Shown: in pieces, positions 1-13,400 of the stretch
Numbering within the stretch: the stretch's first letter is position 1
Layout of the letters: every line of letters starts with the position of its first letter
Program-made: the position numbers and the translations under genes
Notes under the pieces: generated by a model
Told to the model about the DNA's origin: nothing
Databases searched by the model: none
What the model saw: only the letters and a program-made list of their open reading frames with translations
Assembly: GCF_014805625.2 (NCBI RefSeq)
Contig: NW_023998414.1
Span: 24,131,735 to 24,195,734 of the forward strand
Length of the DNA: 64,000 nt
Direction: 5' to 3'
Origin: Glossina fuscipes
Taxonomy: Eukaryota > Arthropoda > Insecta > Diptera > Glossinidae

Positions 1-2029
1 TACATTTCAATATTTTATTTTTTAATAATCCCTACCAAGAGTATATCGCTTTTGCCATTTCTTAAATAAATTCTTCACATATTTGATGAAAGTATATTCG
101 TTCGTTTGTTTGCCGCCTATTAGTCACAGTGTTAAGGGCTCAGAAATTCGGATAGAAATTGATATTGATGCCCTTAGATAAATATTTCCAGTGAGAGTGA
201 TCCACTTACACGTTATTCATAATATGTATATCACCGAAGCAATTTTGACAGTAAATCAAATATATTTTTATTACTAACTTGAAGTCTATACATAGTTGGT
301 GTGAATTTGAATGCTCTTTATTATTGCTCCCTTGCCGTCTTCAGTGCGAAGAACATAATCTAGTATAGATTTTTGATTCTGTATAAATCTATACATGTAC
401 ACATAAATAGATATATACATACACAGATAAATGCATAAGAATGGGTACGTGTCCGGGCATGGTAGATATACGAAGTGAAAGAGTCACGCAATTACGCCAA
501 TTAATGATGGGTGTACGTAAGTCCATGCGTCCTTACACTTATGTCTCGATTTGTTTTTCTTTTTTCTTTGTTGTTTCGCTTTAACTTTTCTTTTCTTTTC
601 ATAAGCCAGTCCTTTGTCAGCGGCATGAAAAATACAAGAAGAAAGAGAAGAAGTAAAAGCATAAAAAATGATCAACTACTTATTATAATGATAACGATGC
701 TAGTGATAATAATGATTTATAGCGCAACATAATTCTTAAGTACTTTGCACTTGTTATGCTCTAGATTTGATTGTTGCATTTTTTTTTTTTTTTTTTGCAA
801 TTTTTTCACTTTTTTTTTTTTGCTTCGTTTTTGTACTTATCACACTTTCATGGCTTGAAAAACGAAACAAAGAAAAATTGTTGCTTTTCATGTTTTGCTG
901 CTTATCTTCAAGTTGTTCTTGTTTGTTATGTGTTTATATTTATGTTTGGCTTTAGTTTCCTTCTTCTGCTCTTTATTTTATTGTTGTTGTTGTAGTTGTT
1001 TTGGTTTCGTGTCTTACTTTCTCGTATAAATCACGTGTAATTTTGCTGTTGCTTTTATTTCTTTTGGGGATTTTTTTTTTTTTTTTTGTTTTGTTTTGTT
1101 TTTTGTTTTGTTTTTCTGTATACGTATGCGCGCGCAATTATTTTTTCTTTTCCGTTCTTACATTTTTATTGCATTTTGATTATTTATTTATATCTGTTAT
1201 TGTTGTTGTTGTTTTTCTGTTTGACAGTTGGCTTTCACTTTAAAGTTCGCTCTATTTACATGAGCGCTTAATGTTTGAATTTCGTTTTCGTTTTTCGTTT
1301 TTCGTTTTTCGTTTTTGTTGTTTTCGCCTTTCTCGTTTTTCTTGTTTTATTATTTATTTATTTTTTTATTTTTTTTTCTTTTTCTCTTTATTTTAGTTGC
1401 ATTTATGCATTTGCCGGCAACGGAAGTATATGAACTCCTCAGTTTCCGTTCTTGATTTTTCCTGTGCGTTTTTATTTTGTGTGCACAAAACAGTCAAACT
1501 TGAAAGATATTTAAGATCGAAATATTTATTTATTTTGCTAAAAATTTCTTCGTTATCATCTTTTAAATGTACTTAATATTTGGTTTACTTTTGCATCTTC
1601 CCTTAAAAAGCGACGCTTTGCTAATTTCCTTACTCTGTTTGCATTAAACATTAAAATACACGGAAATTTGTTTCATTGATTTGACGAATTATAAGAATTG
1701 TTACGCATAGGAGTCTTGATTTTAAAGGATAATGCTTTGGTCCGTATATCCGTTAATTTTAGATATGCTCTTAATATAATCAATATTTGCATTAAAAACC
1801 AATAGCTTAGGGCAAATATTTAATTAAACTTAAGCTCGCATTTCCTAGAGAAAATTTCATTTTGCACTTACAGATGAAGCCATCTTAACGCCCTTGATCG
1901 AAATTATTCCGTTCGATCCATTGCTATAACAACAAGAAAGGGAAGGGCTGTTTGAACTACCAAGTCTAACTTTAGATGGATAGATCTCTGGCTCACTTTT
2001 TGTGCACTTTTTATAGATCATCGATCGCT
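1..2029. other. Non-coding, strongly T-rich on the plus strand
   Basis: From about 540 to 1400 the plus strand is dominated by T and TG runs (poly-T at 781-796 and 1075-1087). Open frames here translate to Phe/Leu/Ser-rich strings and are not credible genes. Nothing else recognisable. Confidence 0.6.
1281..1316. repeat. (CGTTTTT)n short tandem repeat
   Basis: Five tandem copies of CGTTTT/CGTTTTT lie inside a T-rich stretch. Confidence 0.85.
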
Positions 2030-2095
2030 TATAACTTGAACTTCTGAGTTAGGTGTGTTATGCCCATCCGTCCATCTGTTTCCTTTTTTATTCTC
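2030..2095 (+). repeat. Short degraded GTCCGTC-box repeat copy
   Basis: The sequence TTATGCCCATCCGTCCATCT at about 2060-2080, followed by GTTTCC, matches the core box of the dispersed family in plus orientation. Flanking similarity is weak. Confidence 0.3.
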
Positions 2096-2849
2096 TTTTG
2101 TTCAAATTGAAATTACTAATTGAGTTCGTTCTTAAAGTTAAAGTCAAGTGTGCGTGAAAATCTCAAGAGATTTCGCAACAAATTTCTAATCTCATATATC
2201 TCTCAAATGTTCGTAATTATAATGAAACTTTCAAAAAAGTTTTCCTAAATTATGCATCAAATAAAAAGTTTTAAACTCAGCAATTATTTTGTAAAGTAAA
2301 TCTTGTCGGTAAAGCCTCTGCATTTGATAGCTTCTAGAAAACTTATGCATTTACATTTGCCGATCATTTCACTTAACATTGATTAAGTGCACTAAGCTGA
2401 CGAAAGTTCATCAATATTTATTTATAAGGCTTTTCATATTAAATCGATCCATAAAACTATCGAATATATCCAATTTCCCTCATTTCATAGGCTCTTAGAT
2501 ATTATACTTACCATGTCCAAGGTTTATAAAATTGTTAAAGGCTGCGACGATTATCCGACCATTGTCTGATCATTGTTTGTTAGTTATTTCATGCAACTAA
2601 CGTATAACATTTCAAATCGATTAAACGGTTTTTTAATTTACGAATAAAATATATCATCCCTCACGAAGCATTATTCGTTGACCCATATCCAATTGTGTTT
2701 GATGTAATCGTTACGCTTCGCATACTTTTACTTCAGTGTGGGGATTATCTAATTAATTATTTGATGGGATATGTACTATTGAGGCGATAAAACTTAAAAT
2801 GAATACAATAAAAATGAGAATACTATAGGAGGATACGGACCACCATTAA

Positions 2850-3075
2850 ATATCGTACAGCCCTTTGCAAAATATAGTGTTAACAAAATACTCCAAATTT
2901 TCGAATAGCTTTCGTCCTTGGGCGAAAATATGTCGGAGCAATAAATTTGATCAAAATATCTCAAAAATAACGATCCGTAAGTTGAGCACAAGAAAAAAGA
3001 CAGACGGACTGACGGACAGATAAATTTATAAAACGTGATCATATCTCAATTTATAACTGCCGTTGTACTACAAAT
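2850..3075 (-). repeat. Dispersed dipteran repeat, GTCCGTC-box family, copy at 3 kb
   Basis: It shares ordered blocks with the 42-kb copy: TTTCGTCCTTGGGCGAAAAT, TGTCGGAGCAATAAATTTGATC, GAGCACAAGAAAAAAGACAG, then ACGGACTGACGGACAGATAA with AAATTTATAAA after it. Orientation is the same as the 42-kb copy. The 82-codon minus-strand open frame over it has no recognisable domain and is treated as accidental. Confidence 0.65.
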
Positions 3076-4328
3076 GGCGTTAGGGTTAAATAATTATATT
3101 TTCCCGATTATTTCGTAAGCAATACTCATATGCTAGTTTATGAGTTTTGAAGTATTATTTCAATTAGGGACAAAAATTTTGCCTTCCTTTGCTCTTAACG
3201 CTTTATGTCATTATTATCCCACTAATATTCAATCATTCATTTAATGTAAACGCTTAAAATTTGGTTGTCGTTTCGGTTGTTACATACATTTTATCCATTA
3301 TTTATTGGCTTTGATTTTGGCCATTATGCGTTACTTGATATTTGACAAGCGGATAAAAATCTTACAATTTATTGATTGTATTTTTGTCGTATACTATATA
3401 TAGACAATTCTCAGAAGAAACTTAATTCTATAAAGGATTATAGCTTTCATATATATATATAGCTGTGTAAATGATGTCAAGTTTTTATTTTGTGGATAAA
3501 AACAATCGCACGAGGAAAGAAGGGAAGCCAAGGAAGAAAGGCAAGATTTAGAAGATATGAAAAGACTCTTACGACTTTGAAAACTAGCATAACTGGATAG
3601 GCAAAGCTTTCACTTCTAAATAGATCAAATAAAAATAGTTACATATTTATATAGGGAACTTAATTAGTCAACATATTTATTTATGTTCCTTTTGTCTTAC
3701 TTTAAAATCTAGTTAGAAATGTTAATTATATATATTCGTGGGATAAAAATATCACTACTAATAGCGATTTTTTCGCACTCGAAACCGAACTCCTGACACA
3801 ATTGCAATTCTACACAGAATTGCATTAATTGTAATTTAAAAATTTGCTTTACTCTACTGCTATAGACAAGCCTAACATTCGTGCAGTTGTGTAAATGCGA
3901 TGCCAAGTTTATCCCTTCTCTTTTATCCATTATTTATTCTGGGCATCTGGGTTCAATATTATTCGTTTTCAATTGTTTCAAATTCGTTAAACTCGTGACT
4001 GAATGGTCAACCCATGTGACAATCAAAGCATGTTCAGTAGATTGGCGATAATTGCTTGCTATTGGTGTAACTAAAGCGATAGTTTGTCCCAAATGTCTGT
4101 TAAATTATAAAATATTTTATTTTACTTGTTATTTAATTTATTTTAATTTAATTTCTATATACACATATATCTTCTTTTTTTTTAATTTATATATTAATTT
4201 TTGATTTTTCAATTTTGAAAATTCTTGTCTCGAGCATCGCTCTACTACCCTTTTTATTGAATAGCTTTGTTGCACATCTTAAACAAAACGTATATACATA
4301 AGTATGTATTTGTATAGAGAAATACACC

Positions 4329-4330
<2 letters not shown>

Positions 4331-4361
<31 letters not shown>
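4331..4361. repeat. (AT)n microsatellite
   Basis: About 15 AT units. Similar AT runs occur at 9545-9572, 9718-9745, 41660-41690 and 56940-56962. Confidence 0.95.
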
Positions 4362-4364
<3 letters not shown>

Positions 4365-5669
4365 TACTACACTGTATGAGGTATGCTTTTCCATATGCAA
4401 TCTTAGTGTAATGTGTCACAAGTGCCGTAGTATTTGTACATTCGTTCGTTCCGTTGTTGCAAAAAGTTTCATTTTCACTTTTTCTCTCTTTCGTCGTCAT
4501 TTTCTACTTTCTTAGCCATTATGATTTACATATATGTTGATTTGGCTCATAGCCAACTCTGGCAATGTGTTTTTATATCCTGTTCGTTGTAACGGAATCA
4601 CTTTTCAGTTTGCTTTAGTTAGTTGCTATGAACGGTTACGTGTAACGCTTAATTTTCAACTTAGATAAGAAAAAATAAAAATTATTTAACTAAAAAATAC
4701 ACTAAATGGTTGGAATTTAAAACATTAAAAAAAAAAAAAAAATTATAATTTTGTTTAAATTAAACTATATAAAATATAATAAATTTTATTAAAAGGAAAA
4801 ATTTAAATAAACTCAAAAAAAAAAAAGTGCAAAATATATAAATCAACTAAAATAAAATGAACTAAAAAATAAATAAAAAGGACTTTTAAAATTCGAAAGT
4901 ACTGATGCGAAGTAAGTTAAATTCAAAAATTAAATAAAATTATTAAAAATTTTTAAAAAGATTTTCAGAAATTATCCTACAATTCTTCTATGGAGGGAAC
5001 ATTTAATTTAATTTATAAAAAGAAAACAAAATTATTTCAATTAAAAAATGACATCTTGTTCAAGCTGTGCTGCCGTCAAAGAGAGGCATAATTATATTGA
5101 AAAATTTTCACGTTTTCACTCAAACGTCTTTAGCGAGATGATTAATATATCGGGAAAAAATTTATAATAAAGTTTCTCGGAAGGGTGAAAACATCCTAGA
5201 TGCAAGAACGTAAGGATTTGCGGTGTTACGATTATGTCAAAATATTTTTGTTCTTTTATATCCATCGGAGGCGGATGGGTGTACTATTTTTGTCATTACA
5301 CTCGTAACACTACTTGGGTATAAGGGATCAAGTAATTTATAAAGTCTACGATGTTCATTGACTATTGCAACGCAAAACGAAATCACTTTAATTAAGTAAT
5401 GGACCGAATGTTAGCAAATAATCGTATAACATGACAATGTCAGCCCCTCTAGCATGTGTTTTCTTTACAAGATTTTCAATCATATATTTAGGCGTTTCAG
5501 TCATTTTATTACGATGTCCAAACCCTAACCAAAATCTATTAATTATAATGCGATAATTTTCTATGGTAGCGTACGGTAAAGCAGTACATACTTATGCCCA
5601 TCACAGACGGTATAATAAATTTGTCAATTTCTTGTAAAGTGTTAATGTAGCACCTGAGCTGCACCCTGC

Positions 5670-5765
5670 TAAAAAGTTAGATAAGTTTATATATATGTGG
5701 GTATATGTAAGTCAACTAAGCTACATTTGCCTGTCTGTCTGACTGTCTGTCTATTTTAATCACCC
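5670..5765 (+). repeat. Short degraded GTCCGTC-box repeat copy
   Basis: A TATATATGTGGGTATATGTA stretch is followed by AGTCAACTAAGCTACATTTG and CCTGTCTGTCTGACTGTCTG. Block order matches the plus-oriented family copy at 22.2 kb (TA-rich stretch, GTCRAYTWAGC, CTGTCYGTC run). Only the core is preserved. Confidence 0.45.
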
Positions 5766-6169
5766 TCGGGGCGTTTGGAGGCTGCCATCGGGCACTAAGA
5801 CTTCGGGGATTAAGACTTCACACGGCAGTATAGCTCATGTAAAATACCAAGAAATATTTATTTGTCGCTCTATTTGTCGGTTTGTTTAATAAACTGTCTC
5901 ATGACTTTTCTTCAAAGATCTGATCTCAAATATATGTACAACTATTCCATTGGTTTCTCAAGGTCTATTAGTCGCGAAGAAATGAAACTAAAAACGATTA
6001 TATAGATTCGAAAGGAAAAATCGAAAGCAAGGTGACGTTGTAATGTATAATAAATTTATATAAAAATTCTATTTAGTTTTTCGTAGGCGTAAGCCTTCTT
6101 CCTGAAATGACAAAATATATTTAAATATATATTTCTTGGTGAAAATTAATTCATAAAATCAAATTCACA

Positions 6170-6470
6170 TACCAGGAATAATATCGACGTAAATCCCTTT
6201 TCAAATACTGCCCCATATAAGGATTCTCAGGAAATTCAAGCCTTTATATGGCAAAATAATTTCATTGTTAACGTTTTATGATGAAATTTGGTCATGATTG
6301 CAATTTGACATAAATCTTAGACGGATCAAATTTGAATCTGACGAGTCTTGAACCCTACTCCGAGTAGGATTGCGCATAATTAGTGATGCCTTTAGAAAGA
6401 TAATTTAATTTGTAATATTTTATGATGAAAATTGCTTCGCAGTAGCAATCCAGAAAAACAATTTAAGGTA
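6170..6470. repeat. Dispersed relative of the 23-kb repeat
   Basis: The block shares ATAAGGATTCTCA exactly with the 23-kb array (6219 versus about 23393). It then has an AAGCCTTTATATGG-like box, a TTTTATGATGAAATT box repeated at 6275 and 6419, and a CGGATCAAATTTG box near 6322, in the same order as the 23-kb units. It also holds a 15-base near-perfect hairpin (CCTACTC-C-GAGTAGG, 6354-6368). Confidence 0.5.
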
Positions 6471-7551
6471 GGGAGCTTAAATCATATTGAGGTAATATTT
6501 AGAACCAAATATATGTTACCATGGACAGTAAGCTGTATATAAATATAGAGAAAGTCAATTATTTTCTAGTTTCTTATGGACGAGAAACCCAATAATGATA
6601 ATCAAATGTTTGGAAAGTATATCAAGTTTGCTCAGTTTGTTGGATCAGAGCATGTGATGTTTTCAGGGTCCTCCAATACGCGGGCTTTCATCTAAGTATG
6701 CCTTTGCATGAAAATAAAAAAAAGTAACAAGAGCTTTTTTTTCTGCTTAATGCAGAGAGGTAAACGCGTTAGTGAACGCGATACACCAGACATGAGCCGC
6801 AAGAACTATTTTGTATGTTGTAGGGTAACCACTAACACTCATTTAAGGCAAATCTGAATATCCTTCACATTCTCATTTAGGGCGATCAGTTCTATGTAGA
6901 TTGTGAGGATCACAAGCAATAGCAGCACTGTTGTTGTATTCACTAAATGTTCCTCGCCCAATTCCATTCTCTCTCTCTCTGTCTGCGTGACCCTTCTCTT
7001 TCTATGGATGCCCCTGTCCAAACACTGGACTCTTTGGAAATAGATCATATGGATGTTCGGAGACATGTATTGGCTAGCGACGAAAACGAAACTTGAATTA
7101 TTTTCACATGGGAATCATTAACGTTGTCTGATAATTTTGGCTATTTGTCTCGTAAGCACTTCTAATTAGAACATTTTTTTACATCTTTTTATACGAAAAC
7201 GTGAATGCAAGAATTCTGTAGATATTTTCCTCTTGCAATGACTTGACTTAATCCTAAAAAGCAATAGTGATGCAGTAATATATGTTGCCTATAATGGGGG
7301 TTGCAAGTCGGGGGAAATACTTGTGCAGAAGATATCGGATTGCATTATATTTAAATGAGAGTGGCTTTCTGCTTCTGTTTAAGTTCAAATGTTTTTTTTA
7401 TTAATAATTTGGCTCGATTTACTGAAGTAATTTTAAAAATCGATAGAACCATAATTTATTATGTTATCAGCCATGTTTTTGGAAAGCGATAAATGTATTG
7501 ATCTGAATGTGGAGTTGTGAAGCGCACTTTAAAGTTTAAGTGTATTTTCAG

Positions 7552-7812
7552 TGCAGCATTAAAAATGATCCACTGCTGCACAACGTGAATGAAAATGCAA
7601 ATGGCTTTGAGAGCTTAAAAATATATTATACACCATCGCTAGTGGAATTGATTCGTGACTTGCCTTACGAGCTGGTAGAGACGGCCACTATAAATGACCT
7701 TCTGACTATCTACATTCACTTTGACGATTGTATATCGTTGCTTTTGAGAACATACTTAACTTGGTTATACCAGATGTCGTGCCTAATAAATAAGCGCCGG
7801 AGGTTCAAGTAG
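7552..7812 (+). CDS. Candidate isolated exon or coding relic, unknown function
   Basis: A stop (TAA, 7537-7539) is followed by a pyrimidine-rich acceptor GTGTATTTTCAG ending at 7551. From 7552 the frame is open for 86 codons to a TAG at 7810-7812. The product begins CSIKNDPLLHNVNENANGFE, then SLKIYYTPSLVELIRDLPYE, and ends in a basic NKRRRFK. It is leucine/isoleucine-rich with charged residues spaced as in helices. Codon use (GTG, CTG, GAG present) is less AT-driven than the flanks. There is no ATG near the start, so it could only be an internal or terminal exon, or a relic. No partner exon was seen within several kb. Confidence 0.3.
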   Translation, partial: CSIKNDPLLHNVNENANGFESLKIYYTPSLVELIRDLPYELVETATINDLLTIYIHFDDCISLLLRTYLTWLYQMSCLINKRRRFK

Positions 7813-10379
7813 AGTTCAAATATATATTAATACAGTTTTTTAGGGGACTTTCAAAAATAATGTTCTTAGACTTTTGCGCCTTACGCGATACTGATGTCGA
7901 TATCAGATGAAAGGAAAACACGTATAAGACATAAATGCATGCCAAACTCCTTATATGATATGAGCCGCGTAACAAGTGCTACACATAAGTATTCGTTGGA
8001 ACTGAGCCACAATCTTTTTTCTGATAGTTCTTTAAGATGCCATTTACATGCCGCTCGGCAATCAAACTAAATCTTTAGTGGCCTACGGCCATCCAGTTGT
8101 CCCGTGGGGTATGATGCCCATAGCGGTCGTTCATTATTTACTGATAATTACACCGACCAGAACTTGTGTTTATGACGACTGCACAGATGTGCATATGCAT
8201 ATTTTAGAAAATATGATATTTTGGATTTGCAAAGGTGGCAAGGTGGCAAGGTGTTTATCTAATTGTTCTAACTAAACGTTTTCTAATTTTGATATGTTCA
8301 TGACGAACCGTAGCGGTTCAACATGACCACTATGCTGAGTAAAACTTGTTTGTCTACTTGGCAAACAAATGTATTAGGAGTGTAGGAAAAGCACGACTAC
8401 ATTTTCAATAACATGAGCAAAGGGTAGCGACAGTTTCATGTTATATTTCTCATAAGTTTAGTTTCATGGCAGAAAAGGCTTGAAGGAAAACAAGGACTTC
8501 TTCAATAAAAACGTACAGTATCCTTAAAAAAAAATTTATTTATTTATTTTTTTTTTTTACTGCATTGTTGCTTTTGTGTGTTTTCCATTTACTTTTATGC
8601 ACATGAAATTTCACAGCTATAGTATATTTTAATGTATATGTATACATAAACAATGCCATAGCATAATTTTGGGCGTTAATACAACAATTGCGACGGGCTT
8701 TATTATTTCTAATATGATCTTAAGGTTTTCTCGGCACTTGTTGTTTATTTTCCTTACACACAAGAGGTATATTAAATTCCTTAAGTCCTTGTAATCCCAC
8801 AGTGTACGAATCATTCTCATGATCAGCTTAAATATGGCAATCATTTGAGATTTATATATAACATACGTTGAGGTTTATCTAACATACACTCGTTCTGCAA
8901 GTTTTTTTTTCACTTTCCGTAATTGGAATTGTTGGAATCGTTGAAACTGCTACGAAATCTATTCAAAATAATTGTATAATATTTCATCCATTTTAAGATT
9001 ACAAGCTCAAATTTGGTTTGATAGCACGTTGATCCTGATCCTAAATGTTTTCTTATCAATGGTTTCATATAGCGTTCTACAAATGTATTTGGCCACAATT
9101 ACCGACCGGTAATATATATATATGCGCAACATGAAAATCCTTTTAATTTATATCGAAACACTGTGCGTATGCAGTGCCGCCAATTGCTGTAAACCTATAA
9201 ATATTGTATTGTGATTTTTGAAATTATAATTTAACGGAAATTGCCTGCACTATGTATATGTATTGTATTACTATACAAATGAAAAGAGAATTACTTACCT
9301 CATCTATAGGAGAATAGTAAAACATATCTCATTCAAAGTATTTTTCGTCGTTGAGTGCTGTGCCGAAAGGACAACTTATCTTTGAGACCTGTCCACCAAA
9401 GCGCATTTTTTCGAGTGCAAGTGTAATAATCGAAGTATTGCACATATGAATGAGTAATGTTTGGTGAAAGCATTTCCTATAATCCCTTCTGATCATCATC
9501 GTGCAGAGGAAGCTTCCTTTGAGTGGTTGGTCCAAAAACAAAATATATTTATATATATATATATATATATATCTGCTGCAGTCTGTCAGTGTTTCATTTT
9601 AATTGCCTTAGTTTGTTGTAGTTGGAGTGATGGCTCGTTTGATTGAAGCAGATTATATAACAGATTGCGCTCTAATCAATGCAGCCGATTAGCTGACACG
9701 CCCATTGACTATTGTATATGTATATATATATATATATATTATATATTGAAGGTGAGCTATATACTTAATTTGCCTTGTAACCGATTTTATTTCATTTCTT
9801 TTAACTGCCATTATTACGGTATTTAGTTTGTTTTATTATTTATCTACGCATTTATTCCAATTTATTGAAAATAAAAATAATTGATTTTACGCTTAATTAA
9901 ATGCAAATGTTTTTCAAAGATAGTTTGTTTTCAATACATTTTTGCTACAATCATAATATTTGTAATAATATTTCCTAATTAAAATATTAAGAAACCTTTT
10001 ATTACACAAAAAAAAAAAAAAAACAACTCTAAAATAAACAAAATTTCCCTCAACCGCACTATAAATAAATTTAAAATATTTAGGCATTAGTGAACTTTTT
10101 CCCATAGAATATTTATTACATATGTACGCATAATGCAAAGTGCTATTGATCGTTACAGCATTCAATAAATGAAATGTTGTCCAAAATGCAAGAATTAACA
10201 GCGACGCGGCCAAAGAAAAAACAAATTTTTTATTAAAGGCAATAAAAATTATATAAACAAAGGTTTTACTTAGATAGTTCAATTTTTTTTTTTATAAACA
10301 ATCTTTACAATCATTTCGTTTAATTAAATGCTTTTCTTTTGAATATTAAGAACGTTAATCTGTAAGAAAATAAATGATA

Positions 10380-10380
<1 letters not shown>

Positions 10381-10415
<35 letters not shown>
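10381..10415. repeat. Poly-A tract (35 bases)
   Basis: An uninterrupted run of 35 A residues, the longest homopolymer noticed in the window. It could be the tail of a retroposed element on the plus strand, but nothing recognisable lies just to its left. Confidence 0.9.
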
Positions 10416-10417
<2 letters not shown>

Positions 10418-13400
10418 AACTTGTTTTAAGAGAGAAAATTTTTAAAATATTTGTTAATATTCAAGTATTTACATACGCGAAAAAAGATATGTGTCTTGAA
10501 ATACATAAACGGGTTGATTGAGAATAGAAAAAGGCGGCACCTCCTGCAAAGCAATTTATTTTATTAATGGCTTCGCTTATCGCACCATTACCCTACAAAG
10601 AGTTCCCCAAGCACCAGCGAAATAAAAATTTTCCAAAAATATTACATAAGATTCAATCATCAGATTGAAAAATAAATAAAAAAATAGAATTACGTCGAGT
10701 TGCGATTTCTCTTCTGTTTGAGAAAAACTAATTCCAAAACCTTTTCATCCTTCAGACTAAATTCAAATTTCCTGAAAGTCGAAGGAGTTAGTTAACCTTG
10801 GAAAATGCGATTCAGTTAGCTTCTTACCTTTGAACAGATCTGTGGAACATTATACGTACATACAAAATATATATCTTCTTTGCTACTTACTTAGCAATCC
10901 ATTGCATTCAAAATGAACGCAATATGGCTCCACGCTTATATTCGTCCCCATTCCCTTCATTTCATTGTTTCTTGTACATTTCGTTTAATTACCCTTTCAA
11001 AAATCAATCAATCTGTATAAAAATAACAATCACTTCGCCGCCATCACTAAAAATAATTATTTTTACATTGTGAACTTCCCTTATATGAAACTTGCTCGAA
11101 ACTTGGCATTTGAACAGAAATTACTCAAATGCGTACAGTTACCGATAAATCGCAAATTGTACTTTACTACCTTACTTTAGAGGTAAAAAAAAGTTGTCTT
11201 TCACTGCCCTTTTCCTATTCGTAATTTGGCCTCATCTCCCTTTTGTGATGGCACGCTTATCACATTTCCATTTTATTCATTGATTTACTGAATTGATTCT
11301 TTGTAAAATTTATAAGTTCCCACGACTTGATTTTACAGATCGCATTACAAAGCAATGTCTCCCTTTTTTAAAAGAATTTTTACTCGTATGGAAACAAGTG
11401 CCGCAATCTTTTCGATGAATTAGTGCCTTTATAAGAAATAACATCGACATGCCAAGACTTCCATTAATAATTAATTTTTTTTTTCTTTCTTTTAGGAGTA
11501 TTGCTGCCACATTTTTGTTAAAGACAATGACAAGGTAACCTCTGAGCGAAATTATTTTGAATAAAACGGTTGCAGTAAACCTGCACCAAATACGTGTAAA
11601 ACTATCGATATATGTCAGCTGGATGAAAGACAGAGTTGCTTTGAATCAGCTGTGTAAATTTCGAATTTAATTTTTATCAGATTTTTTTTTTTTTTTTTTT
11701 CTGCCCTGCGTTCAAATATTAAGAGAAATGAGAATTTTTATAAAGACAACTATTATTGCAAATGCCTTCGGGAATCGCATATTCCGACGTCTGGTGTATA
11801 CCTTTTTCATCGGCAAGGGCAACGGAATAGATTTACGGTCGTCTATTTGCTCGTCTGTTGCTCGTCGTGTTCCAAAATCCTGATTACATCGTCCAAATTT
11901 TACCTAGAAACACAAACTTCATCTGAAATCTTTATCCCCTTTTTTCTTTTTAAGTCACATTCGCTATTTAGTGCAATGGGATTTTAGGTCAGATAGCGAT
12001 TATCAAAAAACTGGTGATTGAAACTTTTCGTAGCTGTTGCGTTAAGTGTTTTACATATATAACAAGGGTGGGACATATGCAACTTCTTGTGATCTCTTCG
12101 TTACATCATATCACATTATGTATATTTTCTGATAGCTTTAAATGTATTTTGAGACATATTAAAAATCTGGAATGTACTTCTTTCTCTGATACCTCTTATA
12201 TAACACGACTTGTATATTACTCTCTTTTATTCTATTTTACTCTGCATGGATGGTTAGTACTAATAATAACTTCATGTCTATCTCTTGGTTCGAAGGGATG
12301 AAAAGTTGGATGTTTTACTAAACACACAAACTTTGTTAGATAAATTTATCAAGGATATGTTGCTAAAAAATTAAAAGCAACCGGCATGCGGCGACTTTAC
12401 AATCAGATAGCGGACATCTAATATTCTAAGCTTAAATCTGGGCAACTCGTTAAGGCCCATATCCGATATGACGGCCCTGATATCCGCCTTGTAACTAGAA
12501 TTTAATAGCGGCAATGGCTAATATTTCAGGAAACTGTAGTGTGATTTTCTCTTGTAATGAATGATCTTTGCAAAATTTCCCATTGTCAACCCCGATTATA
12601 TATATAAAGGATCATGTATTGCCACAAATATCGGGTATATGGGCATATGGATATTATGGATTAGCAACGGCAAATACGACATGAACCTGAAAAGGATAGG
12701 CCCCCCAACATGCCCACAGTAGCTAAAGCATTTAAAGATTTTCATAGGTATCGTTCAGTAGTTTGAAATTTGCCCAAGCTATAGATAGATGAAATTATGC
12801 TTAACTGATTGCTAAGGCAAGGAAGATCGTTGACTTATACCACTTATATACTTATACAACATAGACTTATATCAGATATATAGTTGTGACCAATACGCAA
12901 GAATCTGTTTTAAGTAATTGTTAGTTAGTTGTGAAGAATTTTAAATGTGACCTATAATATGGATGGCGTTATACGATGTAATAAACGTATATAATAATTC
13001 TCAGAAAATTGTGAAATAAATTATATCTAAATTATCTAAATTAATTGAAAAGCTTTCATAGCATTTTTCATGCGAAAAAGTTAATAAGAAAACAAAATAT
13101 GGAGAAATTATCTCGTGTTAACAATGTTCATAATAATAAATCTGGCGATGTATGGATGAGTCAGTTATTTAAGTTTTTTTTTTTTTTTTTTTCTAAAATA
13201 CTTATTTTTCCGTGAAACATTTTCAAATTAAATTTTCATATAATTTTCACTTTATTTTTTTTTTTTGTTTTTCGGTTTTATAAGCAAACAACTTAAAAAA
13301 ACAATCACATGCCATAAAAGTTGCAAACTAGAACATATAACAATGATTTCTTCTGGGTTTGTTTACAATTATTTATATCTATGAGAAGAATAACACACAA

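Noticed and set aside
511..1271. Several plus-strand open frames rich in Phe, Leu and Ser
   Set aside because: They are translations of poly-T and TTG/TTTTCG low-complexity DNA, with no domain or splice context.
6839..7066. Minus-strand frame with a hydrophobic stretch (TTTVLLLLVILTIYIEL)
   Set aside because: The hydrophobic segment is coded by GTTGTT/CAATAG-type simple sequence, and there is no splice or domain context.
9329..9541. Minus-strand frame ending ALNDEKYFE, reminiscent of a mariner C-terminus (DGQYFE)
   Set aside because: Only the last few residues are similar; no RW or SPD block is visible upstream.
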